Assembly (NCBI GenBank): GCA_964581455.1
Contig: CAZOOT010000067.1
Location: 1-18,436 of the forward strand
DNA from: VBAS01 sp964581455
Lineage (GTDB): Bacteria; Bacteroidota; Bacteroidia; Chitinophagales; Chitinophagaceae
Reading direction: 5' to 3'
Length of the DNA stretch: 18,436 bases
The translations under genes and the position numbers were made by a program. Under the pieces are notes generated by a model, which was given only the letters and a program-made list of their open reading frames with translations, searched no databases and was not told the origin of the DNA. This document shows positions 1-6,481 of the stretch, piece by piece (the first letter of the stretch is position 1; the number at the start of each line of letters is the position of its first letter).

Positions 1-603
1 AATTTAATTGAAAGAGTTAAAAACATTCTTTTCACCCCAGATAAAGAATGGGATGTAATTAGCGGGGAACAACCAAATACTCCCGGCATCATAACAGGTT
101 ATGTACTTCCTCTTGCAGGAGCTGCCGCAGTAGCTGCATTTATTGGATATGGTTTTATTGGATTCAAAGTTCTCGGATTTCGCTTTGCCGGAATTAACTG
201 GGGAATCTATCATGCATTAACCATACTTGTAATGGGCATTGGAAGTGTTTTCCTTTGTGCATTGGTTATAGATGCATTGGCACCAAGCTTTGGTTCGGAA
301 AAAAATTTGGGGCGTTCTGTTCAACTGGTTGCCTATGCATATACTCCTGCCTGGATAGGTGGCCTTCTTTCAATTTTGCCGGCTATTGCATTTATTGGAT
401 CCCTTGCCGGACTCTATGGTCTTTATTTGCTTTATATCGGTATTCCCAAACTAAAGAAAACTCCAGCCGATAAACATGCCGGGTATTTTGTAGTATCACT
501 TGTTGTCATTATTGTAGCCTATATCATTATAGGATTGATCATGTCCAAAATTGTTATGTCCGCTATGGGATTAGCCTATGGTGGATTTAGCCTTGGTTTA
601 TAA
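1..603 (+). CDS. Yip1-family integral membrane protein, 5'-truncated
   Basis: The reading frame is open from base 1 with no start codon, so the gene begins outside the window; 200 codons remain before the TAA. The first visible residues, ERVKNILFTPDKEWDVI, are the kind of N-terminal amphipathic segment (VKNIL.xP..EW..I) that precedes the membrane domain in Bacteroidota Yip1-like proteins. At least four hydrophobic segments follow, at about visible residues 34-55, 70-92, 108-140 and 158-190, rich in Gly, Ala and Ile, with a short basic loop (PKLKKTPADKHAG) before the last pair. Such proteins sit in the cytoplasmic membrane, and the bacterial members have no established function. The missing N-terminus is probably short. 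A strong hairpin terminator follows directly, so this is the last gene of its transcript. Family assignment is by recall of sequence character. Confidence 0.75.
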   Translation, partial: NLIERVKNILFTPDKEWDVISGEQPNTPGIITGYVLPLAGAAAVAAFIGYGFIGFKVLGFRFAGINWGIYHALTILVMGIGSVFLCALVIDALAPSFGSEKNLGRSVQLVAYAYTPAWIGGLLSILPAIAFIGSLAGLYGLYLLYIGIPKLKKTPADKHAGYFVVSLVVIIVAYIIIGLIMSKIVMSAMGLAYGGFSLGL

Positions 604-619
604 ATTTATTCTTAAAAGA

Positions 620-643
620 CCCCGGACAAACCGGGGTTTTTTT
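620..643 (+). terminator. Rho-independent terminator of the Yip1-like gene
   Basis: A six-base-pair GC stem, CCCCGG (620-625) with CCGGGG (631-636), loop ACAAA, is followed by seven T residues (637-643). It lies 17 bases after the stop at 603. On the minus strand the same hairpin is followed by TCTTTT, so it may also slow transcription coming from uvrA, which ends at 648. Confidence 0.85.
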
Positions 644-647
644 ATTG

Positions 648-3500
648 TCAGATTTCAGCTTTTAAATATTGAGCAGTATAACTTTCTTTGCAGTCAATTA
701 GCCCCTCTGGTTCTCCATCAAATAAAATTCTCCCGCCTCCATCTCCACCTTCGGGACCAATATCAATAATATGATCTGCTACTTTGATTACATCCATATT
801 GTGTTCAATAACCAATACCGTATTTCCCCTGTCCACCAATTTATTTAACACGTCCAGCAAATGTTGAATGTCTTCAAAATGCAAACCGGTAGTAGGTTCA
901 TCTAGTATATAAAAGGTTTTACCGGTATCTTTTTTTCCCAGTTCTGTAGAAAGTTTTACTCTTTGTGCCTCTCCGCCGCTAAGTGTTACAGAACTTTGCC
1001 CTAAAGTGATATAACCCAGGCCAACTTCCTCCAGCACTTTTATTTTCCGGTATATATAAGGAACGTTTTTGAAAAATTCAACAGCATCTTCAACAGTCAT
1101 CTCCAAAACATCAGCAATGGATTTCCCTTTATATCTTATTTCCAGGGTTTCCCTGTTATATCTCTTTCCATTACATTTTTCGCAATGCACATATACATTG
1201 GGTAAAAAATTCATTTCAATCACCCGCATACCTCCGCCTTCACACACATCACATCTTCCGCTTTTTACATTAAAAGAAAAACGACCCGCTTTATATCCCC
1301 TGATCTTTGCTTCAGGAACAGATGCAAACAAAGTTCTGATATCAGTAAAAAAACCACAGTATGTTGCGGGGTTACTCCTGGGAGTTCGTCCAATAGGACT
1401 TTGATCTATTTCAATAACCTTATCAATGTGCTCCAGTCCCTTTATTCCTTTAAACTCAAGCGGTGTAACCCTGGACCCATATGCATGAGTAGATAGAATC
1501 GGATATAATGTCTCATTGATCAATGTAGATTTGCCACTTCCACTAACCCCGGTAATAACTATAAATTTTCCCAATGGGAATTTAACATTCACGTTCTGTA
1601 AGTTATTTCCTTTAGCCCCCTTTAGTTCAATGAAATTTCCATTTCCATTTCTTCTTTCTTTCGGAACATTGATCCGGTGTTTCCCATTCAGGTATTTTGC
1701 AGTTAAGGTGTCCAGTTTCAACATTTGTTCCGGAATGCCGGCTGCAACAATTTTGCCCCCATGGAAACCAGCTCTTGGCCCGATATCAATTAAATGATCT
1801 GCTGCCATCATGATCTCTTTATCATGTTCAACTACGATAACACTATTTCCAATGTCTCTTAAATTTTTTAACGCACCGATCAGCCTTTGGTTATCCCTTT
1901 GATGTAATCCGATAGAGGGCTCATCCAGGATATAAGTAATGCCTTGTAATTGCGACCCGATCTGTGTAGCTAACCTGATACGTTGCGATTCGCCGCCACT
2001 TAAGGTTTTTGAAGGTCTGTTCAATGAGAGATAAGTTAATCCCACATTCAAAAGAAACTGTAAACGTTCATTTATCTCTTTCAACACATCTTTAGCAATG
2101 GTTTTTTGTTTATCTGTAATTCTTAATTCGATACCATCGAACCAGGCTGCAAGATTATCCAGATTCATTTCTCCAAGTTCCGCAATATTTCTGCCCTGAA
2201 TTTTAAACCAGAGACTTTCTTTTTTTAACCTGGTACCGCCACAGCTTTCACAATGTTTCATTTGCATATATCCCTCTGCCCAGTCACGAAGGGTATCACT
2301 GTATCCGTTGTTAAACCATCTTTTCAGCATATTCACTACTCCCTCAAACGGCCCGTTTGGATCAAATTTCATGTTTTCAAAATCCAGATCCGATTCGATT
2401 CCTTCCTCATTTCCATACAACATAAAATTGAGTGACTTACTATTCAATTTTTCGATGGGTACAGACAAGGATATCTTTTTTTTCTTTGCCACTTCCATTA
2501 CTTGCTTGTACACCCAGGCATCTCTTTCTTCACCCAATGGCGCTATCCCTCCATCTGAAATGCTTAATGAAGGATCTGGTATGACCGATTCCATATTAAT
2601 TTGAAACATGGTGCCCAGTCCTTTACATTCCGGGCATGAACCATATGGTGAGTTAAAAGAAAAAGCATTGGGAGAAGGTTCTTCGTAACTGAGCCCCGTA
2701 TCCTCACACATTAATTGTTTGCTGTATTGTTTTAATTTGGTTTCGTCAACCAAAATAAACATTAAGTCTTTTCCAAGCTTTAGGGTTTGCTGAACACTCT
2801 GGCTGAGTCGTGACTTCAGATCTTCTGTAACCTGCAAACGATCCACCACTAATTCTATATCATGGATTTTATACCTGTCAACCTGCATTTTGGGTACCAG
2901 GTCCTTTACTTCTCCGTCAATTCTTACTCTTAAAAAGCCTTTCTTTCGAACCTCCTCAAACAATTCCCGGTAATGACCTTTCCGCCCACGAACCAGTGGA
3001 GCCAAAATGGAAATTTTTTTATTCTCATATTTTGAAAAAATATTATTTACAATTTCTTCTTCACTCCATTTCACCATTGGCTTTCCGGTATTGTAAGAAT
3101 ACGCTTCGCCGATCCTGGCGAATAATAGCCTGAGAAAATCGTAGATCTCTGTAACTGTTCCAACTGTCGAACGGGGATTTTTATTGGTTGTTTTTTGTTC
3201 AATTGAAATAACAGGTGACAAACCGGTGATCTTGTCAACATCGGGTCTTTCCATATCGCCAATGAATTGCCTGGCATATGCACCGAAGGTTTCCATGTAT
3301 CTGCGTTGACCCTCTGCATAAATTGTATCAAAAGCCAAAGAGGATTTACCGCTACCGCTGATACCTGTTATAACAACAAGTTTATTTTTTGGAATTGATA
3401 TATCAATATTCTTCAGGTTGTGTACCCTTGCCCCGTAAACATCAATTGAATCCGGATTTGGTGTTTCCTTTTTGGTGATTATTTTTTTCGATTTTGCCAT
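648..3500 (-). CDS. uvrA: Excinuclease ABC subunit A (UvrA)
   Basis: Damage-recognition ATPase of nucleotide excision repair; a UvrA dimer works with UvrB in the cytoplasm. The protein has 950 residues, the normal length. It has two ABC modules: Walker A GISGSGKSS at 46-54 and GVSGSGKST at 651-659, signature LSGGE at 500-504 and 840-844, and Walker B ILDEP at 524-528 and 865-869. Zinc-binding cysteine pairs are at 289/292 with 417/420, and 750/753 with 773/776. The UvrB-binding region is present (around 165-200, LAPLVRGRKGHYRELFEEV), which argues for a true UvrA rather than a UvrA2-type paralogue. The ATG at 3500 gives a lysine-rich N-terminus just before the conserved ABC start. It is divergent from the riboswitch-hom unit. 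I found no clear TAnnTTTG promoter or SOS-type operator in the 216 bases upstream. Confidence 0.98.
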   Translation of the reverse strand: MAKSKKIITKKETPNPDSIDVYGARVHNLKNIDISIPKNKLVVITGISGSGKSSLAFDTIYAEGQRRYMETFGAYARQFIGDMERPDVDKITGLSPVISIEQKTTNKNPRSTVGTVTEIYDFLRLLFARIGEAYSYNTGKPMVKWSEEEIVNNIFSKYENKKISILAPLVRGRKGHYRELFEEVRKKGFLRVRIDGEVKDLVPKMQVDRYKIHDIELVVDRLQVTEDLKSRLSQSVQQTLKLGKDLMFILVDETKLKQYSKQLMCEDTGLSYEEPSPNAFSFNSPYGSCPECKGLGTMFQINMESVIPDPSLSISDGGIAPLGEERDAWVYKQVMEVAKKKKISLSVPIEKLNSKSLNFMLYGNEEGIESDLDFENMKFDPNGPFEGVVNMLKRWFNNGYSDTLRDWAEGYMQMKHCESCGGTRLKKESLWFKIQGRNIAELGEMNLDNLAAWFDGIELRITDKQKTIAKDVLKEINERLQFLLNVGLTYLSLNRPSKTLSGGESQRIRLATQIGSQLQGITYILDEPSIGLHQRDNQRLIGALKNLRDIGNSVIVVEHDKEIMMAADHLIDIGPRAGFHGGKIVAAGIPEQMLKLDTLTAKYLNGKHRINVPKERRNGNGNFIELKGAKGNNLQNVNVKFPLGKFIVITGVSGSGKSTLINETLYPILSTHAYGSRVTPLEFKGIKGLEHIDKVIEIDQSPIGRTPRSNPATYCGFFTDIRTLFASVPEAKIRGYKAGRFSFNVKSGRCDVCEGGGMRVIEMNFLPNVYVHCEKCNGKRYNRETLEIRYKGKSIADVLEMTVEDAVEFFKNVPYIYRKIKVLEEVGLGYITLGQSSVTLSGGEAQRVKLSTELGKKDTGKTFYILDEPTTGLHFEDIQHLLDVLNKLVDRGNTVLVIEHNMDVIKVADHIIDIGPEGGDGGGRILFDGEPEGLIDCKESYTAQYLKAEI

Positions 3501-3716
3501 ATATGAAAGGATTGCGAAGATAAGAACTATACAGAGCCGGATACGGCAGATACCGGAAAGCCTGAACAGTTTTTTCGATTTTTTTTATTCTGATTTCTTT
3601 AATTTCTCAGGGAACTATTCAAAAATTTGTTTTGCCTGAAAAGCTTGCTGGTAAAGGCTTTCAAATCATGCAAAAATATTCTTAACAAATAGTTTTTGGG
3701 AATTAAAAAAACAAGC

Positions 3717-3749
3717 TTTGGTAATTAGCGCATATCCCCATTATCTTTG
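3717..3749 (+). promoter_or_regulatory. Bacteroidota-type promoter for the SAM riboswitch-hom transcript
   Basis: TTTG at 3717-3720 and TATCTTTG at 3742-3749 match the Bacteroidota -33 (TTTG) and -7 (TAnnTTTG) elements exactly, with a 21-base spacer. The predicted start is near 3755-3757, about 12 bases before the riboswitch P1 helix and about 220 bases before the hom start codon. It points away from uvrA. The rest of 3501-3716 holds no gene that I can see. Confidence 0.8.
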
Positions 3750-3768
3750 CGGCAGTTCTTATTTATTT

Positions 3769-3877
3769 CTTATCAAGAAAGGCTGAGGGTAATGGCCCAG
3801 TGAAGCCTTGACAACCTATCCGGGATTAATTTCCGGAAAAGGTGCCAATTCCATCCCGCAAAAGCGGGACAGATAAG
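3769..3877 (+). ncRNA. SAM-I (S-box) riboswitch aptamer
   Basis: Binds S-adenosylmethionine in the nascent mRNA leader. P1 is CTTATC (3769-3774) with GATAAG (3872-3877). P2 is AGGCT (3780-3784) with AGCCT (3804-3808), enclosing the kink-turn core GAGGG...GGCCC. Then comes ACAACC, followed by P3, TCCGG (3819-3823) with CCGGA (3833-3837); the conserved GGTGCCAATTCC at 3841-3852; and P4, TCCCGC (3854-3859) with GCGGGA (3864-3869). Helix order and conserved blocks are those of the SAM-I family. Position upstream of homoserine dehydrogenase fits control of methionine precursor supply: high SAM should switch hom off. Confidence 0.95.
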
Positions 3878-3950
3878 TCAGATCCAAAGCTTTTATAATT
3901 TTTATTAATAATATTCTAAAGCTCATCTGATTTACCGGATGAGCTTTTTT
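3874..3950 (+). promoter_or_regulatory. Riboswitch expression platform: antiterminator competing with terminator
   Basis: Two mutually exclusive folds can be read. The terminator pairs AAAGCTCATC (3918-3927) with GATGAGCTTT (3938-3947), followed by T residues to 3950. The antiterminator pairs TAAGTCAGAT (3874-3883) with ATCTGATTTA (3925-3934), ten consecutive pairs including one G-U, extended across an internal loop by AGCTTT (3888-3893) with AAAGCT (3918-3923). The antiterminator uses the 3' strand of P1 (3874-3877) and the 5' strand of the terminator. SAM-stabilised P1 should therefore free the terminator. This is a transcriptional OFF switch, by the standard S-box logic. Confidence 0.9.
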
Positions 3951-3974
3951 ATTTATTTAAATTATTTAAACTTT

Positions 3975-5231
3975 ATGAGTCAGAAAAAACTTACAATTGG
4001 ATTATTTGGTTTCGGAGTGGTGGGAGAAGGTTTATTCAAAATTTTACAACAAACAACTTCTTTGAATGCAACTATAAAGAAAGTTTGTATTAAACATCCA
4101 GGAAAGAAACGCAATGCACCGGATACACTTTTTACTACTGATAAACATTTGCTGTTAAATGATCCTGATATTAATGTTATTGTAGAAGTGATCAATGAAT
4201 GTGAACCTGCATTTGAAATAGTCAGCACTGCTTTGCTGAATGGAAAAGATGTGATTAGTTCCAGTAAGAAAATGATCGCAAATCATTTTTCAGAACTTTT
4301 GGAACTGCAGCAAAAAACCAATCAGTCCTTTCTTTATGAATCCGCTGCCTGTGCATCTATACCTGTTATCAGGAATCTCGAGGAATATTATGATAATGAC
4401 CTGTTGCATTCCATCAAAGCCATTGTGAATGGATCTACCAATTACATTTTGACAAAAATCATGGAAGAACATCTTGATTATAAGCAGGCGCTTTTACAGG
4501 CACAGCAACTGGGATTTGCTGAATCTGATCCAAAGCTGGATGTAGAAGGATTTGATGCTGCCAGTAAATGGTCAATTCTGCTGGCACATGCCTATGGTAT
4601 AGTTGAATTTCCTGAAAATTTAGTATTTAACGGCATTCAAAATATTCAGGCTGCTGATGCAGAACTGGCAAAAGCAAAGCAACAGCAAATAAAACTGGTG
4701 GCCCAGGCAAAAAAATTACAAAACGGGAAAATTGCCGCATTCGTTTTGCCGCAATTTGTAAATCCTGAAGAACAACTCGCCTTTGTAAAAAATGAATATA
4801 ACGGGATCGTAATTGAAAGTGCCTTTGCAGAAAAACAATTTTTTTATGGCAAAGGAGCCGGTAGTTTTCCTACTGCATCGGCTGTCCTGAGTGATATTAG
4901 TGCTTTGCGCTATGGTTATAAATATGAATACAAAAAATTATACCACCACGTTCCGCATCAGCGCACTGACGACTTTTACCTTCAGGTCTATATAAGTTTT
5001 GAAGATATAAACCTGGTTCCAAAAGACAAGTTTGCATGGATTGAAGAATGGTATGCAAGGGAAGAAAGAAAATACATGATCGGAGTGATTCATTTTAATG
5101 AGCTGAAAAACGATCAATGGTGGAAGACCCGGGGAAATTCTCTTATTGCTTTACCAAACCCGATCATTGAAAATATTGAATTAAGAAAATTAAAGAAACA
5201 AAGTTTGGAACTGGCAGGAGTTTTCGGATGA
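3975..5231 (+). CDS. hom: Homoserine dehydrogenase (monofunctional)
   Basis: Reduces aspartate semialdehyde to homoserine with NAD(P)H, the branch step to methionine and threonine; cytoplasmic. The 418-residue protein has an N-terminal Rossmann motif GFGVVG (12-17), the substrate-site signature VNGSTNYILTK (151-161), and ESDPKLDVEGFDAASK, whose E183, D194 and K198 have the spacing of the catalytic Glu, Asp and Lys of yeast Hom6. There is no fused aspartokinase. The C-terminal part (about 320-418) looks like a divergent regulatory extension; I cannot confirm an ACT domain. The in-frame ATG at 3939 is rejected because it lies inside the terminator stem; the ATG at 3975 follows the switch and begins with the conserved LTIGLFGFG. 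No Shine-Dalgarno is evident. Expression should fall when SAM is abundant. Confidence 0.95.
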   Translation: MSQKKLTIGLFGFGVVGEGLFKILQQTTSLNATIKKVCIKHPGKKRNAPDTLFTTDKHLLLNDPDINVIVEVINECEPAFEIVSTALLNGKDVISSSKKMIANHFSELLELQQKTNQSFLYESAACASIPVIRNLEEYYDNDLLHSIKAIVNGSTNYILTKIMEEHLDYKQALLQAQQLGFAESDPKLDVEGFDAASKWSILLAHAYGIVEFPENLVFNGIQNIQAADAELAKAKQQQIKLVAQAKKLQNGKIAAFVLPQFVNPEEQLAFVKNEYNGIVIESAFAEKQFFYGKGAGSFPTASAVLSDISALRYGYKYEYKKLYHHVPHQRTDDFYLQVYISFEDINLVPKDKFAWIEEWYAREERKYMIGVIHFNELKNDQWWKTRGNSLIALPNPIIENIELRKLKKQSLELAGVFG

Positions 5232-5262
5232 TTGCACAACTATTCAAATGATAGTACATTTG
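5231..5262 (+). promoter_or_regulatory. Bacteroidota-type promoter for the PAP2 gene
   Basis: TACATTTG at 5255-5262 is an exact TAnnTTTG -7 element. ATTG at 5231-5234, overlapping the last base of hom, is a one-mismatch -33 element with a 20-base spacer. The predicted start near 5268-5270 leaves a leader of only 12-20 bases before the TTG start. It gives the phosphatase gene expression independent of the SAM switch. Confidence 0.6.
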
Positions 5263-5281
5263 TCTGATAAAATCTGATTCC

Positions 5282-5944
5282 TTGAATTTGGAAAAATCAA
5301 ATAATCAATTTGGGATTGCGTTTTTCCTTACAATAATTTTAGCAATTGCCTGTGGTATACTCATTCTGGTTTATGGCAAACAGGATTCTTTTATACTTAT
5401 AAACAGCAACTACAGTAATTACGCTGACTTTTTCTTTAAATACTTTACCTATGCCGGCGATGGATTAATGTGGGCGCCCCTTGTCATATTTTGCTTATTG
5501 TACAGAAAAAAATATGTGTTGGCAATATTGCTGGCAATTCTGATCTCAACCCTTCTTTCACAATTCCTGAAAAGAGTTGTTTTCCCCGATGAATTAAGAC
5601 CAATAACGTATTTATCTGAAAGTTTTCCTATACACCTTGTGGAAGGAGTTAAAATAAAACGAATACACAGCTTTCCATCAGGCCATAGTACTTCTACATT
5701 TACTATTGCCCTTATTTTGGCACATATGATCAATAAAAGATTCTGGTCAATAATTCTTCCTGTTCTTGCAATGTTGGCAGCATATTCCAGAGTTTACCTG
5801 GCTCAGCATTTTCTGACCGATGTGTTGGCCGGAATGGGTTTAGGGATAATTTCTGCATTATTATCTCTCATGATCTTTCGTTCTTTATTGAAAACTATTA
5901 CCAAAAAATCAAATCTGGATTCTAATGCAACAAAAGAGTCATAA
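5282..5944 (+). CDS. PAP2-superfamily membrane phosphatase
   Basis: Probable lipid- or pyrophosphate-type phosphatase (undecaprenyl-PP or phosphatidic acid phosphatase class) in the cytoplasmic membrane; the substrate cannot be assigned. Of 220 residues, hydrophobic segments lie at about 12-30, 62-75, 78-96, 138-150, 154-168 and 182-200. The three PAP2 motifs are present: K97...RP (106-107), FPSGH (131-135) and SR-x5-H-x3-D (S169, R170, H176, D180). The start is TTG at 5282 or, two codons on, TTG at 5288. No in-frame ATG or GTG lies between the upstream in-frame stop (5252-5254) and this point. The candidate promoter places the transcript start just ahead of the TTG. The C-terminal tail is polar. 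It follows hom by 50 bases but is probably transcribed separately. Confidence 0.88.
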   Translation: MNLEKSNNQFGIAFFLTIILAIACGILILVYGKQDSFILINSNYSNYADFFFKYFTYAGDGLMWAPLVIFCLLYRKKYVLAILLAILISTLLSQFLKRVVFPDELRPITYLSESFPIHLVEGVKIKRIHSFPSGHSTSTFTIALILAHMINKRFWSIILPVLAMLAAYSRVYLAQHFLTDVLAGMGLGIISALLSLMIFRSLLKTITKKSNLDSNATKES

Positions 5945-6019
5945 ACAGAGGAATTGATTTCAGTTTAACTTATTAAGCTGCCTGCGAATTTTCTGTAACA
6001 ACAATTAATATTTCCAGGC

Positions 6020-6045
6020 AAAAAAAAGCTCTGATAATTCAGAGC
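6020..6045 (-). terminator. Rho-independent terminator of the tRNA transcript
   Basis: On the minus strand GCTCTGA (from 6045) pairs with TCAGAGC (to 6028) around a 4-base loop, followed by eight U residues (A run at 6020-6027 on the plus strand). It begins nine bases past the 3' end of tRNA-Ser, so it ends the Pro-Ser tRNA transcript. Confidence 0.88.
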
Positions 6046-6053
6046 CTTTAGTG

Positions 6054-6142
6054 CGGTGAGGGCGGGATTCGAACCCGCGGTACAGAATTACCCGTACGGC
6101 AGTTTAGCAAACTACTGATTTCAGCCACTCATCCACCTCACC
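6054..6142 (-). tRNA. tRNA-Ser (anticodon GCT)
   Basis: Acceptor strand GGTGAGG (6136-6142 read on minus) pairs perfectly with CCTCACC (6055-6061). The anticodon loop TTGCTAA sits between AGT and ACT stem strands, giving anticodon GCT for AGC/AGU serine codons. There is a long class II variable arm, a T arm GCGGG-TTCGAAT-CCCGC, and the G73 discriminator expected for serine tRNAs. It is 89 bases long without CCA; the genome reads CAC after G73, so CCA must be added by nucleotidyltransferase. Confidence 0.96.
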
Positions 6143-6170
6143 TTATGAATTTGACTGAATTCTTTGAAAA

Positions 6171-6288
6171 GATCACCCCGATTTATTCAGGGTAATCCTC
6201 TTCATCGGGAAGACCCCGATCTAATCGGGGCGACCCTCTTCGTCGGGATGACTCCGATTCAATCGGAGCGACCCCTTGTCGGGAAGAC
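6171..6288 (-). repeat. Tandem 36-38 bp palindromic repeat running out of the tRNA-Pro 3' end
   Basis: Read on the minus strand, each unit opens with GTC(T/A)TCCCGA: at 6279-6288 (inside tRNA-Pro, its last ten bases), 6243-6252 and 6205-6214. The copy at 6205-6214 is identical to the tRNA end. Each unit also holds a palindrome, seen on the plus strand as CTCCGAT-TCA-ATCGGAG (6252-6268), CCCCGAT-CTA-ATCGGGG (6214-6230) and a decayed third copy (6176-6192), spaced exactly 38 bases apart. The two full units (6197-6234 and 6235-6272) differ at 6 of 38 positions, including one paired C-G to T-A change (6215/6229 versus 6253/6267) that keeps the stem. It fills the spacer between tRNA-Pro and tRNA-Ser. 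Confidence 0.88.
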
Positions 6289-6352
6289 AGGATTCGAACC
6301 TGCGACCCCCTGGTCCCAAACCAGGTGCGCTACCGGCCTGCGCTACTTCCCG
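6279..6352 (-). tRNA. tRNA-Pro (anticodon TGG)
   Basis: Acceptor CGGGAAG (6346-6352 read on minus) pairs with CTTCCCG (6280-6286) and A73 follows. The anticodon arm is CCTGG-TTTGGGA-CCAGG, giving anticodon TGG for proline codons. The T arm contains CAGG-TTCGAAT-CCTG. It is 74 bases long and CCA is not encoded. It is upstream of tRNA-Ser on the same strand, so the two are likely one transcript. Its last ten bases are the first unit of the tandem repeat that follows. Confidence 0.96.
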
Positions 6353-6376
6353 AAACTATTCCTTTCTCAAGGGTGG

Positions 6377-6407
6377 CAAAAATAAAGATTAATTCTATCA
6401 CAGCAGA
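6377..6407 (-). promoter_or_regulatory. Candidate promoter of the tRNA-Pro/tRNA-Ser transcript
   Basis: On the minus strand TATTTTTG (6377-6384) is an exact TAnnTTTG -7 element. TCTG (6404-6407) is a one-mismatch -33 element with a 19-base spacer. The predicted start near 6370 would leave a leader of about 18 bases before the mature 5' end of tRNA-Pro, a normal arrangement for processing by RNase P. Confidence 0.55.
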
Positions 6408-6429
6408 AGTTATTTCGCTTTTTATTAAA

Positions 6430-6455
6430 CAAAAAAACCTGACATAACTGCCAGG
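6430..6455 (-). terminator. Probable terminator of dnaA
   Basis: On the minus strand CCTG-G-CA (6455-6449) can pair with TG-T-CAGG (6444-6438) with one mismatch, followed by seven U residues (A run 6431-6437 on plus). It lies 27 bases after the dnaA stop and upstream of the tRNA promoter. The stem is modest, so confidence is moderate. Confidence 0.65.
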
Positions 6456-6481
6456 CTCTTTCAAAAACTTATAGAAATTAT

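Noticed and set aside
3501..3716. SOS-type or other operator for uvrA
   Set aside because: The partly symmetric CCGGATACGG...TACCGG near 3538-3556 is imperfect and unlike any operator I can name; no exact CAAAnnTA (minus-strand -7) was found.
6171..6272. CRISPR array, because of regularly spaced 36-38-base units
   Set aside because: The units are contiguous and similar along their whole length, with no unique spacers, only about three copies, and no cas genes.
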